A program made the translations under genes and the position numbers. Below the pieces are notes generated by a model. That model saw only the letters and a list, made by a program, of their open reading frames with translations. It had not been told where the DNA came from and did not search any database. From Pseudomonas putida (GTDB taxonomy: Bacteria > Pseudomonadota > Gammaproteobacteria > Pseudomonadales > Pseudomonadaceae): a DNA stretch of 64,000 nucleotides. This document shows, piece after piece, positions 1 to 8,533 of this stretch (the first letter of the stretch is position 1; every line of letters starts with the position of its first letter). The stretch is taken from contig NZ_BSKJ01000009.1 in assembly GCF_030159595.1 (NCBI RefSeq), forward strand, positions 224,358 through 288,357. The letters run 5' to 3'.

Positions 1-183
1 GCCGGGTACACAGGGGTACTGCGTGCCTTCCCACTCCGAGCGCACCTGGTGCAAGTCGGAATGGCAGATGCCGCAGAACGCGATATCAATCTGGACATCG
101 TGAGCGCCTGGCGCGCGGCGAGTAATGCGCAGTGGTTGCAAAGGCTGGTTGCCAGCGTGTGCACCGTAAGCATTGACGAGCAT
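1..183 (-). CDS. Zinc-dependent alcohol dehydrogenase (MDR family), 5' fragment
   Basis: Only the first 61 codons lie in the window; the gene runs off the left edge. The visible protein has the N-terminal GroES-like start of medium-chain zinc alcohol dehydrogenases, including the zinc-ligand stretch GICHSD. This is the signature of the cinnamyl-alcohol-dehydrogenase/YahK-like subgroup, which reduces aldehydes with NADPH in the cytosol. The ATG is preceded by a strong AGGAGGG at about 6 nt, which fixes the start. The gene lies 105 bp downstream of a same-strand LysR gene, so that regulator may control it, but this is inference. Subgroup and substrate cannot be settled from 61 residues. Confidence 0.85.
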   Translation of the reverse strand, partial: MLVNAYGAHAGNQPLQPLRITRRAPGAHDVQIDIAFCGICHSDLHQVRSEWEGTQYPCVPG

Positions 184-288
184 GATTCGACCCTCCTGCA
201 TGTGGTGAGGGCCATTCTCGCGGTCGACATGCGCCGAGCAGTAGTGTGATCCCGTGCGATGCTTGCCTGATTCTGCAAATGATCGCGG

Positions 289-1215
289 CTAGCGCCCGAG
301 AGCCACTTCACGCTCACCGCCCATGTACTGCTCCAGGCGACTGCGCAGCCAGCGTTCGGCAGGGTCGCTGTCGGTGGTGCTCAACCAGACCATGGCCAGT
401 TCCAATGCAGCTGTCTCGAATGGCAACGTTTCGGCCTGAAGGTTGCCCCAACGCTCCATGCCTTGTGCGGCGAAGTCCGGGCAGCAGGCCAGCAGGTCGG
501 TGCCGGCCAGAATCGCCGGCAATGAACTGAACTGCGGCACCGACAACACCACCTTGCGTTCACGGCCGATCTCTTTCAGCCAGTCGTCGACCACGCCCTG
601 CGTATTGGCGGTGGGCGAGACCTGAACGTGCGGGCGGGCGCAAAACTCATCCAGCGTCAGTGGCGTGGCTGACTTGTCGGCCCGCACCACCCTGCCCTGC
701 ATCGTGCGCAGCACCTTGCGCTTGGCGTTGGCTGGCAGCCCTTTGGTCTGGCTGATGCCAACCGTCACATCGCCCGCTGCCAGCAAGTCTGGAATGCGCC
801 AGTAATCCACATGCTGCACAACCACCACCACATTCGGCGCCTCCACCCGCAGGGCCCGCAGCAGTGGCGGCAGCAGCCCCGACTCCACGTCATCGGACAA
901 ACCGATGCGGAACGTCATGTTGCTGGTCGCTGGGTCAAAGTCATGGGACAGGCTGAGGGCGATGGACATCGCATCCAGCGCCGGGGTGAGGTACTTGATC
1001 ACCTCCTCGGCCCTGGCCGACGGCTCCATCCGGTTGCCCACGCGGATCAGCAACGGGTCGTTGAACATCGCCCGCAACCTGGCCAACGCGGCGCTGACCG
1101 TGGGTTGGGCGATGAACAGTTTTTCCGCCGCACGGGTGAGGTTGCGCTCCTGCATCAGGGCTTCGAACACCACCATCAGGTTGATATCGGCTTTGCGCAG
1201 TTCGTTACGGTTCAT
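289..1215 (-). CDS. LysR-family transcriptional regulator (NodD/LeuO-like subgroup)
   Basis: Protein of 308 aa. The N-terminal winged helix-turn-helix spans about residues 8-70, with the LysR hallmark LTRAAEKLFIAQPTVSAALA and the following RVGNRMEPSARA segment typical of the NodD-like branch. A periplasmic-binding-protein-like effector domain fills the rest. The reading frame stays open far upstream, but the MNRNEL start at 1215 is preferred because CAGGAG precedes it and the family begins there. The upstream extension is low-complexity and runs through the MFS relic on the other strand. The likely target is the alcohol dehydrogenase just downstream; the effector is unknown. Confidence 0.88.
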   Translation of the reverse strand: MNRNELRKADINLMVVFEALMQERNLTRAAEKLFIAQPTVSAALARLRAMFNDPLLIRVGNRMEPSARAEEVIKYLTPALDAMSIALSLSHDFDPATSNMTFRIGLSDDVESGLLPPLLRALRVEAPNVVVVVQHVDYWRIPDLLAAGDVTVGISQTKGLPANAKRKVLRTMQGRVVRADKSATPLTLDEFCARPHVQVSPTANTQGVVDDWLKEIGRERKVVLSVPQFSSLPAILAGTDLLACCPDFAAQGMERWGNLQAETLPFETAALELAMVWLSTTDSDPAERWLRSRLEQYMGGEREVALGR

Positions 1216-1320
1216 TGGCACTCCTGGGCCATGCTTGTTGTGCGGGTTCAACTCCAGCATTGACAGTAACTCCGATCGAGTCAAAACCGCTAAACCTGAA
1301 CATGCACTGGCGGCATATCG

Positions 1321-1491
1321 ATCAAAGCCCGGGCTCAGCCGCATCAACAGCCGGTGCTTGAGGGGCTGGCAGGGACCATTCGCCGCGAGGCGTACCTGAT
1401 GGCCTACAGTGATGCGTTCTACCTTGCGTGCCTGGCACTGGCGGGTTGTGCGGTGGCGGCGTTGCTGCTGCGCGCCAAGCGGGCCGCGTGA
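1321..1491 (+). pseudogene. C-terminal relic of a DHA2-type (EmrB/FarB-like) MFS drug exporter
   Basis: The + frame ending with TGA at 1489 reads LAGTIRREAYLMAYSDAFYL followed by a hydrophobic helix and a basic tail. This is the typical last transmembrane segment of DHA2 14-TM exporters (the conserved REA-x-x-x-A-x-x-D-x-F pattern). The frame is closed upstream by stops at 1291 and 1297, and no N-terminal part exists in the window, so only about 50 codons survive. It abuts the upstream region of the LysR gene and ends 49 bp before the GntR start. A deletion that removed the rest of an exporter between these regulators would explain it. Too short to function. Confidence 0.6.
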
Positions 1492-1540
1492 GGGGGCTGG
1501 TACACTGCCTGTCCACCCACTGGCCCGACAGACCAACAGC

Positions 1541-2278
1541 ATGAACCCGACGCGCTATGCCACCGTGGCAAAGGACTTGATGCAAGGCATCGCCAGCGGC
1601 CGCTACCCGGTGGGCAGCCTGCTGCCGACCGAGTTCGAGCTGTGCGACCTGTACGGTGTAAGCCGGCACACGGTGCGTGCGGCCATCGACCAACTGCTCG
1701 GACAGGGGCTGGTTTCGCGGCGCAAGCGCGTGGGCACTCGGGTGGAGGCCAGCAGCCCGCTCGGTGGCTATTCACAGTCGCTGGCCAGCGTGGCCGACCT
1801 TGCACAGCAGACCGAAACCCAGCAGCGCGACATCCAGGCCGTGCACCACTTCGTCGCCGACCTTGACGAGGCGGCGCGACTGGGGTTGGTACCTGGGGAG
1901 CACTACTTCTGCGTATCCAGCATCCGCGTCGACCGCCTGCACAATGCGGCGCCGCTGTGCTGGAGCGACGTGTATGCGCAGCGTGACTATGCCGAGGTCA
2001 TCGAACTGGCCCGCAAGCACCCCGAGCAACTGATTGCAGGGTTGATCGAGCAGCACTATGGCCGGTCGATCGCGGTGATCGACCAGCAGGTGCGAGCAGT
2101 GCTGCTGACCGCAGAAATGGCCCGTGCGCTGAAGGCCGAGGCGGGTTCACCTGGGCTGAAGATCATTCGCCATTACCGCGAGGAAAACGGCGATTTGATG
2201 GCAGTTTGCGAGACCGTGCACCCGGATGACCGCTTTACCCTGGTGACCCAGATGCGCCGGGACCGCTCGCCTGCCTGA
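1541..2278 (+). CDS. GntR-family regulator with UTRA effector domain (HutC subfamily)
   Basis: Protein of 245 aa. Residues about 4-70 form a GntR winged helix (RYPVGSLLPTEFELCDLYGVSRHTVRAAI), followed by a UTRA ligand-binding domain from about residue 90 (FCVSSIRVD, then LTAEMARALKAEAGSPGLKIIRHY near the end). This places it in the HutC subfamily of metabolite-responsive repressors. The frame is open upstream, but that part overlaps the MFS relic in another frame and lacks family similarity, so the ATG at 1541 is chosen. The stop lies 16 bp from the convergent RND gene stop. The target may have been the lost MFS exporter; the effector is unknown. Confidence 0.88.
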   Translation: MNPTRYATVAKDLMQGIASGRYPVGSLLPTEFELCDLYGVSRHTVRAAIDQLLGQGLVSRRKRVGTRVEASSPLGGYSQSLASVADLAQQTETQQRDIQAVHHFVADLDEAARLGLVPGEHYFCVSSIRVDRLHNAAPLCWSDVYAQRDYAEVIELARKHPEQLIAGLIEQHYGRSIAVIDQQVRAVLLTAEMARALKAEAGSPGLKIIRHYREENGDLMAVCETVHPDDRFTLVTQMRRDRSPA

Positions 2279-2294
2279 TCCGTCCAGGCCGCTC

Positions 2295-5200
2295 CTACAG
2301 GGCCTCGAGTTGCCTTTCGGCATCGATCAATTGCCGCATGCGCGCCGTGGTCACCCGATGATCCCGCGCCAGCCACGCGTAGATCGTCGGCAGCACGAAC
2401 AATGTGAACAACGTCCCCACCAGCATCCCGCACACAATCACCACCCCCAGCCCAAAGCGGCTATTGGCTCCGGCACCGCTGGCGAACAGCAGCGGCAATA
2501 CGCCGAACGTCATCGCCGCGGTGGTCATCAGCACTGGCCGCAAACGTATCTGCGCAGCACGGACGATAGCCGCCGCGCGGTCCAGGTTGTCGCGCACCTG
2601 GATCTCGTTGGCGAACTCCACCATCAGGATGCCGTGCTTGCTGATCAGGCCGATCAACGTCACCAGGCCGATCTGCGTGTAGATGTTCAGGGTGGCCCAG
2701 CCCAGCGCCAGTGGCAGCAGCGCACCGCAAATCGACAGCGGCACGGTCACCAGGATGATCAGCGGGTCAACAAGGCTTTCGTACTGCGCAGCCAGCACCA
2801 GATAGATCACCACCAGGGCGGCAAGAAACGCCCACATCAACGCAAAGCCTTCCTGCACATACTGGCGTGATTCCGATTGCCAGTCGTGGCTGAAACCAGG
2901 CGGCAAGTCACCAGCCAGTTGCTCCAGGAACGCCACGGCGTTGCCCATCGAAACACCCGGCGCCGGAATCGCCTGCAAGGTACTGGCGTTCTGCTGATCG
3001 AACTGCAGCAAGCGGTTGGGGGCCACCTCGATGTCCAGGTGCACCACCGTGGCCAGCGGCACCAGGCTGCCGTCCTCGGCGCGCACATACTGGCGGTTCA
3101 GCGCCGCAGGCGTCAGGCGTTGATCCTGCAGGCTCTGTGGAATCACGTCGTAAGAGCGCCCGAACAGGGCAAAGCGGTTGAGGTACTGCTCGCCCACCAG
3201 TACACCCAGCGACTCGCCTATGGCCTGCATGCTGATGCCCAGGCTGGCCGCCTTGGCCCGGTCGACGCGCACCTTGACCACCGGGTTGTTGTAGTCGAGG
3301 TCGCTGTCCACCACGGCGAACAGGCCGCTGTCACGGGCGCGTTGCTTGAGCGCTTCCATGGTCTGGTACAGCTCGGGGTAATCCTGGGCGCTGCGCAGCA
3401 CCATCTGCACCGGCAGGCCGCCACTGGAACCCGGCAGCGAAGCGACCTGGAAGGCGAAGATACTGCTGCCTTCGATGTCCGCCACGGCCTGCTGCAACTG
3501 CGCCTGCACCTGTGCTGCGGAACGCTCGCGCGCTTGCCAGGCGCTGAGGTTGATACCACCGAAACTCGCGGCCGGGCCGTCGGTGCCGTTGATGATCCAG
3601 GTGTCGGTGGTCTCGCCGATCGACTTCATCACCTGGTCCAGCTTCAGGGCAAAGCGCTCCACATAATCCAGGCTGGCATGCTGCGGCGACTTGATGGCAG
3701 TCAGCACCGCCGCCTGGTCTTCGGGTGGGGCCAGCTCGCGCTGGGGCAACAGGTACAGCCAGGGCAGGCTCAGGCATACCAGCAGCGCCACGCCGCCACT
3801 GATCCAGCGATGTGAAAGCGTATAAGCCAGCATCCGACCATAAACGCCGGTCAGCGCACCAAACAACCGATCGGCCCAATTGGCCATCGCGCCATGCTGC
3901 TGGCCCGGCTGCAACAGCAGCGAGCTCATCACCGGCGACAAGGTCAGCGCGACAATGCCAGACACGATCACCGCCCCCGCCAAGGTCAGGGCAAACTCGC
4001 GGAACAGCGTGCCGGTCAACCCGCCCATCAGCCCAATCGGCGCGTACACTGCCGCCAGGGTCAGGGTCATGGCGATCACCGGTCCGGCAATTTCCCGCGC
4101 CCCAGCCAATGCCGCAGCCACTGGCGACTTGCCCTCTTCGATATGGCGGTGCACGTTCTCCACCACCACGATGGCATCGTCCACCACCAGGCCGATGGCC
4201 AGCACCATCGCCAGCAAGGTCAGCAGGTTGAGGCTAAAACCGAACAACAGCATCAGGCCCGCAGCGCCGAGCATCGACAGCGGAATGGCGACCACCGCGA
4301 TCACTACGCTGCGCAGCGAGCCCAGGCACAGCCAGATCACCAGCACCACGATCAACATCGCCTCCACCAGCGTGCGCAGCACCTCATGGATCGAAGCATC
4401 GATGAAACGTGCGGTCTCATAGGCCAGCGCCACCTTCACCCCGGGTGGCAGGGTCTGCTGGATCTGCGGTAGCAGCTGGCGAATACCCTCGACGATCACC
4501 AGCGGGTTGCCAGTCGGCGTGGGGAACAGTCCCAGGTGCACGGCAGGCTTGCCGTCCATGGTGGCGCTGGTCTGGGTGGCCGCTGCGCTCAGTTCGACGG
4601 TGCCGACATCGCGCAGGCGCACCAGGTCGGTGCCATCGTTGCGGATGATCAGCTCACGGAAGTCCTCGACCCGTGTCAGGTCGGTATCCACCTGGATATC
4701 GGCCAGCACATACTGCCCGCGCACCTGCCCCGGCGTCGCCTGGTAATTGTTTGCGCGCACCGCCTGCGCCACATCGGCGGCCGTCACCCCGCGCCCGGCC
4801 ATCTGCTCGCTGTCCAGCCACAGGCGCATGGCCAGGCGCTGCCCGCCGAACGACTGCACCTTGGCCACACCGTCGATGCCAGAGAACTGCGGTTCCACCA
4901 CGCGTGACAGGTAGTCGCTCAGTTCTGGTATCGACAGGCTGTCGCTGGCGAAGCCGACGTAGGCCACGGCAGTGGAGTCGCCGGCCGAAAGTTCCACCAC
5001 CGGGTCGTAGGCCTTTTCCGGCAGGCGATAGCGCACCTGGTTGACCTTGGCCATGGTCTCGGCCAGCGCCTGGGTCGAATCGCGGTTGAGCACCATGCGC
5101 AAGGTGATCAGGCTGCGCCCCTGCTGCGACGACGAAGAGAGGTAATCGATACCCTCGACCGACGATACGGCCTGGGTGATCGGCTGGGTCACGAAGCCCT

Positions 5201-5378
5201 GCATCAGCTCGGCGGAGGCACCGGGGTACTCGGTGCTGATGGTAATGGTCGAGCTTGCCAACAACGGGTACTGACGGATCGACAACTTGCCCATGGCAAA
5301 CAGCCCCATCAGGATGATCAGGCTGCTGACCACCAGCGCCAGCACCGGACGGCGCACGAAGACATCGGTAAGTTTCAC
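2295..5378 (-). CDS. RND (HAE1-type) multidrug efflux inner-membrane transporter
   Basis: Protein of 1027 aa, the usual length of HAE1 pumps such as MexB/MexF/MexW. It starts with the first membrane helix (FVRRPVLALVVSSLIILMG) and has two large periplasmic loops and the TM4 motif GLVVDDAIVVVEN, whose two Asp residues carry proton translocation. It ends with the second-half helix set (LTVVTLIGLISKHGILMVEF-type region). It uses a GTG start that overlaps the membrane-fusion gene stop (GTGA), so the two are translationally coupled. No outer-membrane factor gene follows, so it presumably borrows an OprM-like channel encoded elsewhere. Regulation by the divergent SoxR is inferred from the promoter. 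Substrates may be redox-cycling compounds. Confidence 0.95.
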   Translation of the reverse strand: MKLTDVFVRRPVLALVVSSLIILMGLFAMGKLSIRQYPLLASSTITISTEYPGASAELMQGFVTQPITQAVSSVEGIDYLSSSSQQGRSLITLRMVLNRDSTQALAETMAKVNQVRYRLPEKAYDPVVELSAGDSTAVAYVGFASDSLSIPELSDYLSRVVEPQFSGIDGVAKVQSFGGQRLAMRLWLDSEQMAGRGVTAADVAQAVRANNYQATPGQVRGQYVLADIQVDTDLTRVEDFRELIIRNDGTDLVRLRDVGTVELSAAATQTSATMDGKPAVHLGLFPTPTGNPLVIVEGIRQLLPQIQQTLPPGVKVALAYETARFIDASIHEVLRTLVEAMLIVVLVIWLCLGSLRSVVIAVVAIPLSMLGAAGLMLLFGFSLNLLTLLAMVLAIGLVVDDAIVVVENVHRHIEEGKSPVAAALAGAREIAGPVIAMTLTLAAVYAPIGLMGGLTGTLFREFALTLAGAVIVSGIVALTLSPVMSSLLLQPGQQHGAMANWADRLFGALTGVYGRMLAYTLSHRWISGGVALLVCLSLPWLYLLPQRELAPPEDQAAVLTAIKSPQHASLDYVERFALKLDQVMKSIGETTDTWIINGTDGPAASFGGINLSAWQARERSAAQVQAQLQQAVADIEGSSIFAFQVASLPGSSGGLPVQMVLRSAQDYPELYQTMEALKQRARDSGLFAVVDSDLDYNNPVVKVRVDRAKAASLGISMQAIGESLGVLVGEQYLNRFALFGRSYDVIPQSLQDQRLTPAALNRQYVRAEDGSLVPLATVVHLDIEVAPNRLLQFDQQNASTLQAIPAPGVSMGNAVAFLEQLAGDLPPGFSHDWQSESRQYVQEGFALMWAFLAALVVIYLVLAAQYESLVDPLIILVTVPLSICGALLPLALGWATLNIYTQIGLVTLIGLISKHGILMVEFANEIQVRDNLDRAAAIVRAAQIRLRPVLMTTAAMTFGVLPLLFASGAGANSRFGLGVVIVCGMLVGTLFTLFVLPTIYAWLARDHRVTTARMRQLIDAERQLEAL

Positions 5379-6472
5379 GATTGCCGTCCTCCCTGGCTGG
5401 CCTGCAGGCTGTCCTGCTCGACGGGTTCGACCGGCATGCCGTCACTGAGCTTCAACTGGCCGGAAACCACCACCCGGTCACCGGGCGCCAGGCCGGAGGT
5501 GACCTCCACCTGCCCCTGCCAGCGCTCACCGGTGGTTACCCGCACCCGGCTGACCCGGGTGCCATGCGCCGGGTCCTGGGTCGCGACGAACACCGTCTGG
5601 CCATAAGCGGTGTAAGTGATCGCGGTTTCCGGCACAGCCAGCACAGTCGACGGCTGCGCAGCATCCAGGCGCACGCCAGCGTACATGCCCGGCTGCAACT
5701 GCCCACCCGGGTTCGGCAAAGCTGCCTGCACCTGCACCAGGCGCGCCTTGCTGACCACCGGATCGACCGCTACCACCCGGGCCTGGAAGCCTTGCCCGCG
5801 CACTGCGTCCACCGTCAGTGCCAGCACTTGCCCGACGTGCACGTCGGGGGCGGCCTGTTCGCCCAGGGCAAAATTCACATGCAACTGACTGATATCAGCC
5901 AGGCTGACGATGGCCTCGCCGGCGCCCAGGTATTGGCCCTGATGCACCCGGCGAATGCCCAGCTTGCCGGCAAACGGTGCGCGAATGGCCTTCTGCGCGA
6001 TCAGCGCCTCGACATGCTGTAACTCACCACTGACCACGTCCACGGCAGTGGCGGCGTTGTCCAGCAGCTCTTGCGACACGGCATTCATCGCCCGCAGCTT
6101 GCGGCTGCGCTGCAGCACCACTTCAGCGTTACGCAATTTCGCCCGCAACTGCACCCGCTGGGCCTGCTCCGGCGCGTCGTTGAGCTGCACCAGCAACTGC
6201 CCGGCCGTTACCGCCTGCCCCGACTCGAAGGCGATGCGGGTAATACGCCCCGCCGTCTCGGCCGCTACCTGCACCTGGTTGACCGCCTCCAGCTCCCCCG
6301 AAGCAAAGTTCTGCCGCGCCAACTGCACCTGTTCGGCCGTGGCCAGCGCCACCTTGGTCGCCGGCCACGCCGCCGCCGCAGGTGGAGCCGAGCCGCTACC
6401 CACCAGCGCATAGGCAGCAGCCAGCACACCCGCTACAGCGCCGGCCCAGGCCAGTAACATCCGTTTGTTCAT
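5375..6472 (-). CDS. RND efflux periplasmic membrane-fusion (adaptor) protein
   Basis: Protein of 365 aa in the usual range for MexA/MexC-like adaptors. It begins with a signal-anchor helix (residues about 5-24), then the lipoyl/barrel-sandwich half-motif ETAGRITRIAFESGQAVTAGQLLVQL, a short coiled-coil hairpin (about 100-150), the second lipoyl half (IRAPFAGKLGIRRVHQGQYL), and a beta-barrel and membrane-proximal domain. There is no lipobox Cys near the N-terminus, so it is probably membrane-anchored by its uncleaved helix. It is first in the operon with the RND gene and is preceded by GGAGC about 6 nt from the ATG. The SoxR-type promoter lies about 50 nt upstream. Confidence 0.94.
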   Translation of the reverse strand: MNKRMLLAWAGAVAGVLAAAYALVGSGSAPPAAAAWPATKVALATAEQVQLARQNFASGELEAVNQVQVAAETAGRITRIAFESGQAVTAGQLLVQLNDAPEQAQRVQLRAKLRNAEVVLQRSRKLRAMNAVSQELLDNAATAVDVVSGELQHVEALIAQKAIRAPFAGKLGIRRVHQGQYLGAGEAIVSLADISQLHVNFALGEQAAPDVHVGQVLALTVDAVRGQGFQARVVAVDPVVSKARLVQVQAALPNPGGQLQPGMYAGVRLDAAQPSTVLAVPETAITYTAYGQTVFVATQDPAHGTRVSRVRVTTGERWQGQVEVTSGLAPGDRVVVSGQLKLSDGMPVEPVEQDSLQASQGGRQS

Positions 6473-6499
6473 GCAGAGCTCCGATCATGGGGAAAGCGG

Positions 6500-6528
6500 T
6501 TGCGAGGAAGATCGGGCAGGACTATAAG
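6500..6528 (+). promoter_or_regulatory. Putative soxR sigma-70 promoter
   Basis: TTGCGA (6500-6505) and TATAAG (6523-6528) are separated by 17 bp. A start around 6535 would lie inside the SoxR-box palindrome, giving simple autorepression when SoxR is bound. Confidence 0.5.
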
Positions 6529-6551
6529 AGCTCAACTTAACTTGAGGTCAA
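6521..6551 (-). promoter_or_regulatory. SoxR-dependent-type promoter of the RND pump with SoxR-box-like palindrome
   Basis: Reading the minus strand, TTGACC (complement of 6546-6551) and TATAGT (complement of 6521-6526) form -35 and -10 boxes separated by 19 bp. That over-long spacer is the hallmark of MerR-family-activated promoters. The spacer contains a near-perfect palindrome, CTCAACTTAACTTGAG on the plus strand (6531-6546), differing by one base from the SoxR-site core CTCAAGTTAACTTGAG known from enteric soxS. The soxR gene is divergent and adjacent. Predicted: oxidised SoxR activates the efflux operon. Confidence 0.85.
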
Positions 6552-6556
6552 CAGGC

Positions 6557-7012
6557 ATGGCGGCGGACAACACGCGGATGCTCACAGTGGGTGAAGTGGC
6601 CAAACGCAGCGGCGTGGCGGTGTCCGCGCTGCACTTCTACGAGGCCAAGGGGCTGATCGCCAGCGTCCGTACGGCCGGCAACCAACGCCGCTACCCCTCA
6701 CTGGTGCTGCGCACGCTGGCGATCATCAAGGTGGCACAGCGCACCGGTATTCCGCTGGAGGAAATCAAGCAGGCATTCAGCCGTTATGCGCCCAACAGCA
6801 AGCTTACGGCGGCGCAATGGGGCGAGATGTCCACGGCCTGGCGCGAAGACCTCAATGCCCGCATCCGCACGCTGGAAGCGTTGCGCGACAGCCTGGACAA
6901 CTGCATTGGTTGCGGCTGCCTGTCGCTGGAAGACTGCCCGCTGCGCAACCCCGAGGATGTGCTGGCCAAGGAAGGTACCGGGGCGCGCATCCTCGAGAAG
7001 AAGGCCCGCTAG
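6557..7012 (+). CDS. soxR: SoxR, redox-sensing [2Fe-2S] MerR-family activator
   Basis: Protein of 151 aa. The N-terminal MerR helix-turn-helix (about 9-75: LTVGEVAKRSGVAVSALHFY) is followed by a dimerisation helix. A C-terminal cluster with Cys at about 116, 119, 121 and 127 (CIGCGC, then C five residues later) matches the C-x2-C-x-C-x5-C ligand set of SoxR exactly. The frame is open upstream, but the ATG at 6557 is chosen because it matches the family N-terminus and leaves the SoxR box upstream. SoxR oxidised by redox-cycling compounds activates transcription. In Pseudomonas it is known to control efflux and detoxification genes rather than a soxS gene, which fits the divergent RND pump. Confidence 0.95.
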   Translation: MAADNTRMLTVGEVAKRSGVAVSALHFYEAKGLIASVRTAGNQRRYPSLVLRTLAIIKVAQRTGIPLEEIKQAFSRYAPNSKLTAAQWGEMSTAWREDLNARIRTLEALRDSLDNCIGCGCLSLEDCPLRNPEDVLAKEGTGARILEKKAR

Positions 7013-7183
7013 CCTCGCCCTCTCAAGCCATGTGCGCTCTCATGGAAAAAACATAACGCATTGATTTAGCGAACCCGCTCCCGCGATGATCACTGTTCTC
7101 TGCAGGACAGCGCGGCCCAGGGAACCGGACAATCTCCTACAGGGACCGCGTGGCTTGAAGGTGATGCGCGTCAGGCGGTTCCG

Positions 7184-7204
7184 GGCCGGACATGTCGTCC
7201 GGCC
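7184..7204. terminator. Stem-loop between convergent soxR and porin genes
   Basis: GGCCGGAC and GTCCGGCC form a perfect 8-bp stem with a 5-nt loop, lying 8 bp beyond the porin stop codon. There is no clear U-tract, so intrinsic termination is plausible but not certain. Confidence 0.45.
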
Positions 7205-7211
7205 TGCGCCA

Positions 7212-8465
7212 TCACCAGATGGCGATATCGTAGGTAAGGTACAGGCGATTGCTGTCTCGGCCACGTGCGAAATCTGATCGATACGCATAGTTGCGCAGCT
7301 TCACGCCCAGCCCTTTCAGCGGCCCGGCCTGCAGCACATAGGCGATCTCGGTATCACGCTCCCATTCCTTGATGCCCTCGCCACCCGAACGGCCATCATC
7401 GCCACTCAAGTAACGCGCCATGAAGGTCAGACCAGGTACGCCGGCGGCAGCGAAGTTGTACGCGTAGCTGGCCATCCAGGTTTTCTCTTCCTCCTCGATG
7501 AACTTGCCGATGCCGACGTTGCTGAACGAATACACGGTCGCACCACTGATGTACGGCAAGCCGGCTTCACCATCAAGCACCTGATAGCCGGCGCCCAGGG
7601 AATGGCCGGAATGCGCATACGTCACCTGGCCGCTGAACATGTGGTTATCGATGCCGCCGCCGTAGGCCGCGCCGCTGTCGCGGCTCTTGAAGTAGCGCAA
7701 GTCGGTGGTCAGTACCCCGCCGGCCAGCGGCAGGTCATGCACCAGCCCGGCAAAATCCTGGCGATAGAAGTGCTCTAGCTGGCCATGGTAGAAACTCAGG
7801 CGCAGTTGTTTGCTGACGGCATAATCGGCACCGGCAAAGCTGAAGTCCCCTGATTTGCCGCCGCCATAGCCGTCCAGATAAATACCAGTACTGTCGGACG
7901 AGTCACGCTGCTTGAAGCGGTCCAGGTGCCCGACCGTCAGGGTCAGCCCGTCGATATCGGTGCTGGTCAGCTGAGTGCCCTGATAGGTCTGCGGCAGCAG
8001 CCGCGCATCGTTATAGACCAGCACGGGTGTCTTGGGCAGCAAGGTGCCGTGCTTGACCACGGTCTGGCCCAGGCGTGCCTTGGCTGTTACCCCGGCACTG
8101 GCGAACTCTTGCGCTGCACGGCCATCGTCGTGCACCGGCAGAAGCCCCGTGCCACTGCGCCCACGACCGGAGTCCAGGCGCACCCCTACCAGCCCGAGCG
8201 CATCCAGGCCCACCCCCACCGTACCTTGGGTAAACCCTGACTGGTAATCGAGCAGAAAACCTTGAGCCCACTCCACCCGTTCGCTTTTGGCGCTGGCGGC
8301 AGCGCGGGCGCTCATGCCGTGCTCGTCACGGAAATTCTCGTTGAAATACACGTTGCGCAACTGCAGCTTGAGCTTGCTGTCGTCGACAAAACCGGAAGCG
8401 CCGGCAACAGGCAGCCAGCCGCAAAGCAGGCCACAGGTGGCCCCACGGAACACAGCTCGGGACAT
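7212..8465 (-). CDS. OprD-family outer-membrane porin
   Basis: Protein of 417 aa, the normal OprD-family size. It has a cleavable signal peptide (about residues 1-24, ending near GASG), then the OprD opening pattern FVDDSKLKLQLRNVYFN. Many alternating amphipathic strands and an aromatic C-terminus (IAIW) suit BAM insertion. The start at 8465 is chosen as the signal-peptide Met; the longer open frame upstream is not signal-like. OprD-family channels each admit a narrow group of small carboxylates or basic amino acids. Its position last in a cluster with CitMHS and DctA symporters suggests an OpdH-like carboxylate channel, which is inference. Confidence 0.9.
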   Translation of the reverse strand: MSRAVFRGATCGLLCGWLPVAGASGFVDDSKLKLQLRNVYFNENFRDEHGMSARAAASAKSERVEWAQGFLLDYQSGFTQGTVGVGLDALGLVGVRLDSGRGRSGTGLLPVHDDGRAAQEFASAGVTAKARLGQTVVKHGTLLPKTPVLVYNDARLLPQTYQGTQLTSTDIDGLTLTVGHLDRFKQRDSSDSTGIYLDGYGGGKSGDFSFAGADYAVSKQLRLSFYHGQLEHFYRQDFAGLVHDLPLAGGVLTTDLRYFKSRDSGAAYGGGIDNHMFSGQVTYAHSGHSLGAGYQVLDGEAGLPYISGATVYSFSNVGIGKFIEEEEKTWMASYAYNFAAAGVPGLTFMARYLSGDDGRSGGEGIKEWERDTEIAYVLQAGPLKGLGVKLRNYAYRSDFARGRDSNRLYLTYDIAIW

Positions 8466-8533
8466 GATCGGTACTCTATTGTTGTTTTCGGAATGAGCTG
8501 GAGACGCGGGCGCCAGGCAGCACCCGTCAATGC

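Noticed and set aside
49..249. 66-aa plus-strand frame at the left edge
   Set aside because: Overlaps the minus-strand alcohol dehydrogenase, which has a strong ribosome site and zinc-ligand motif.
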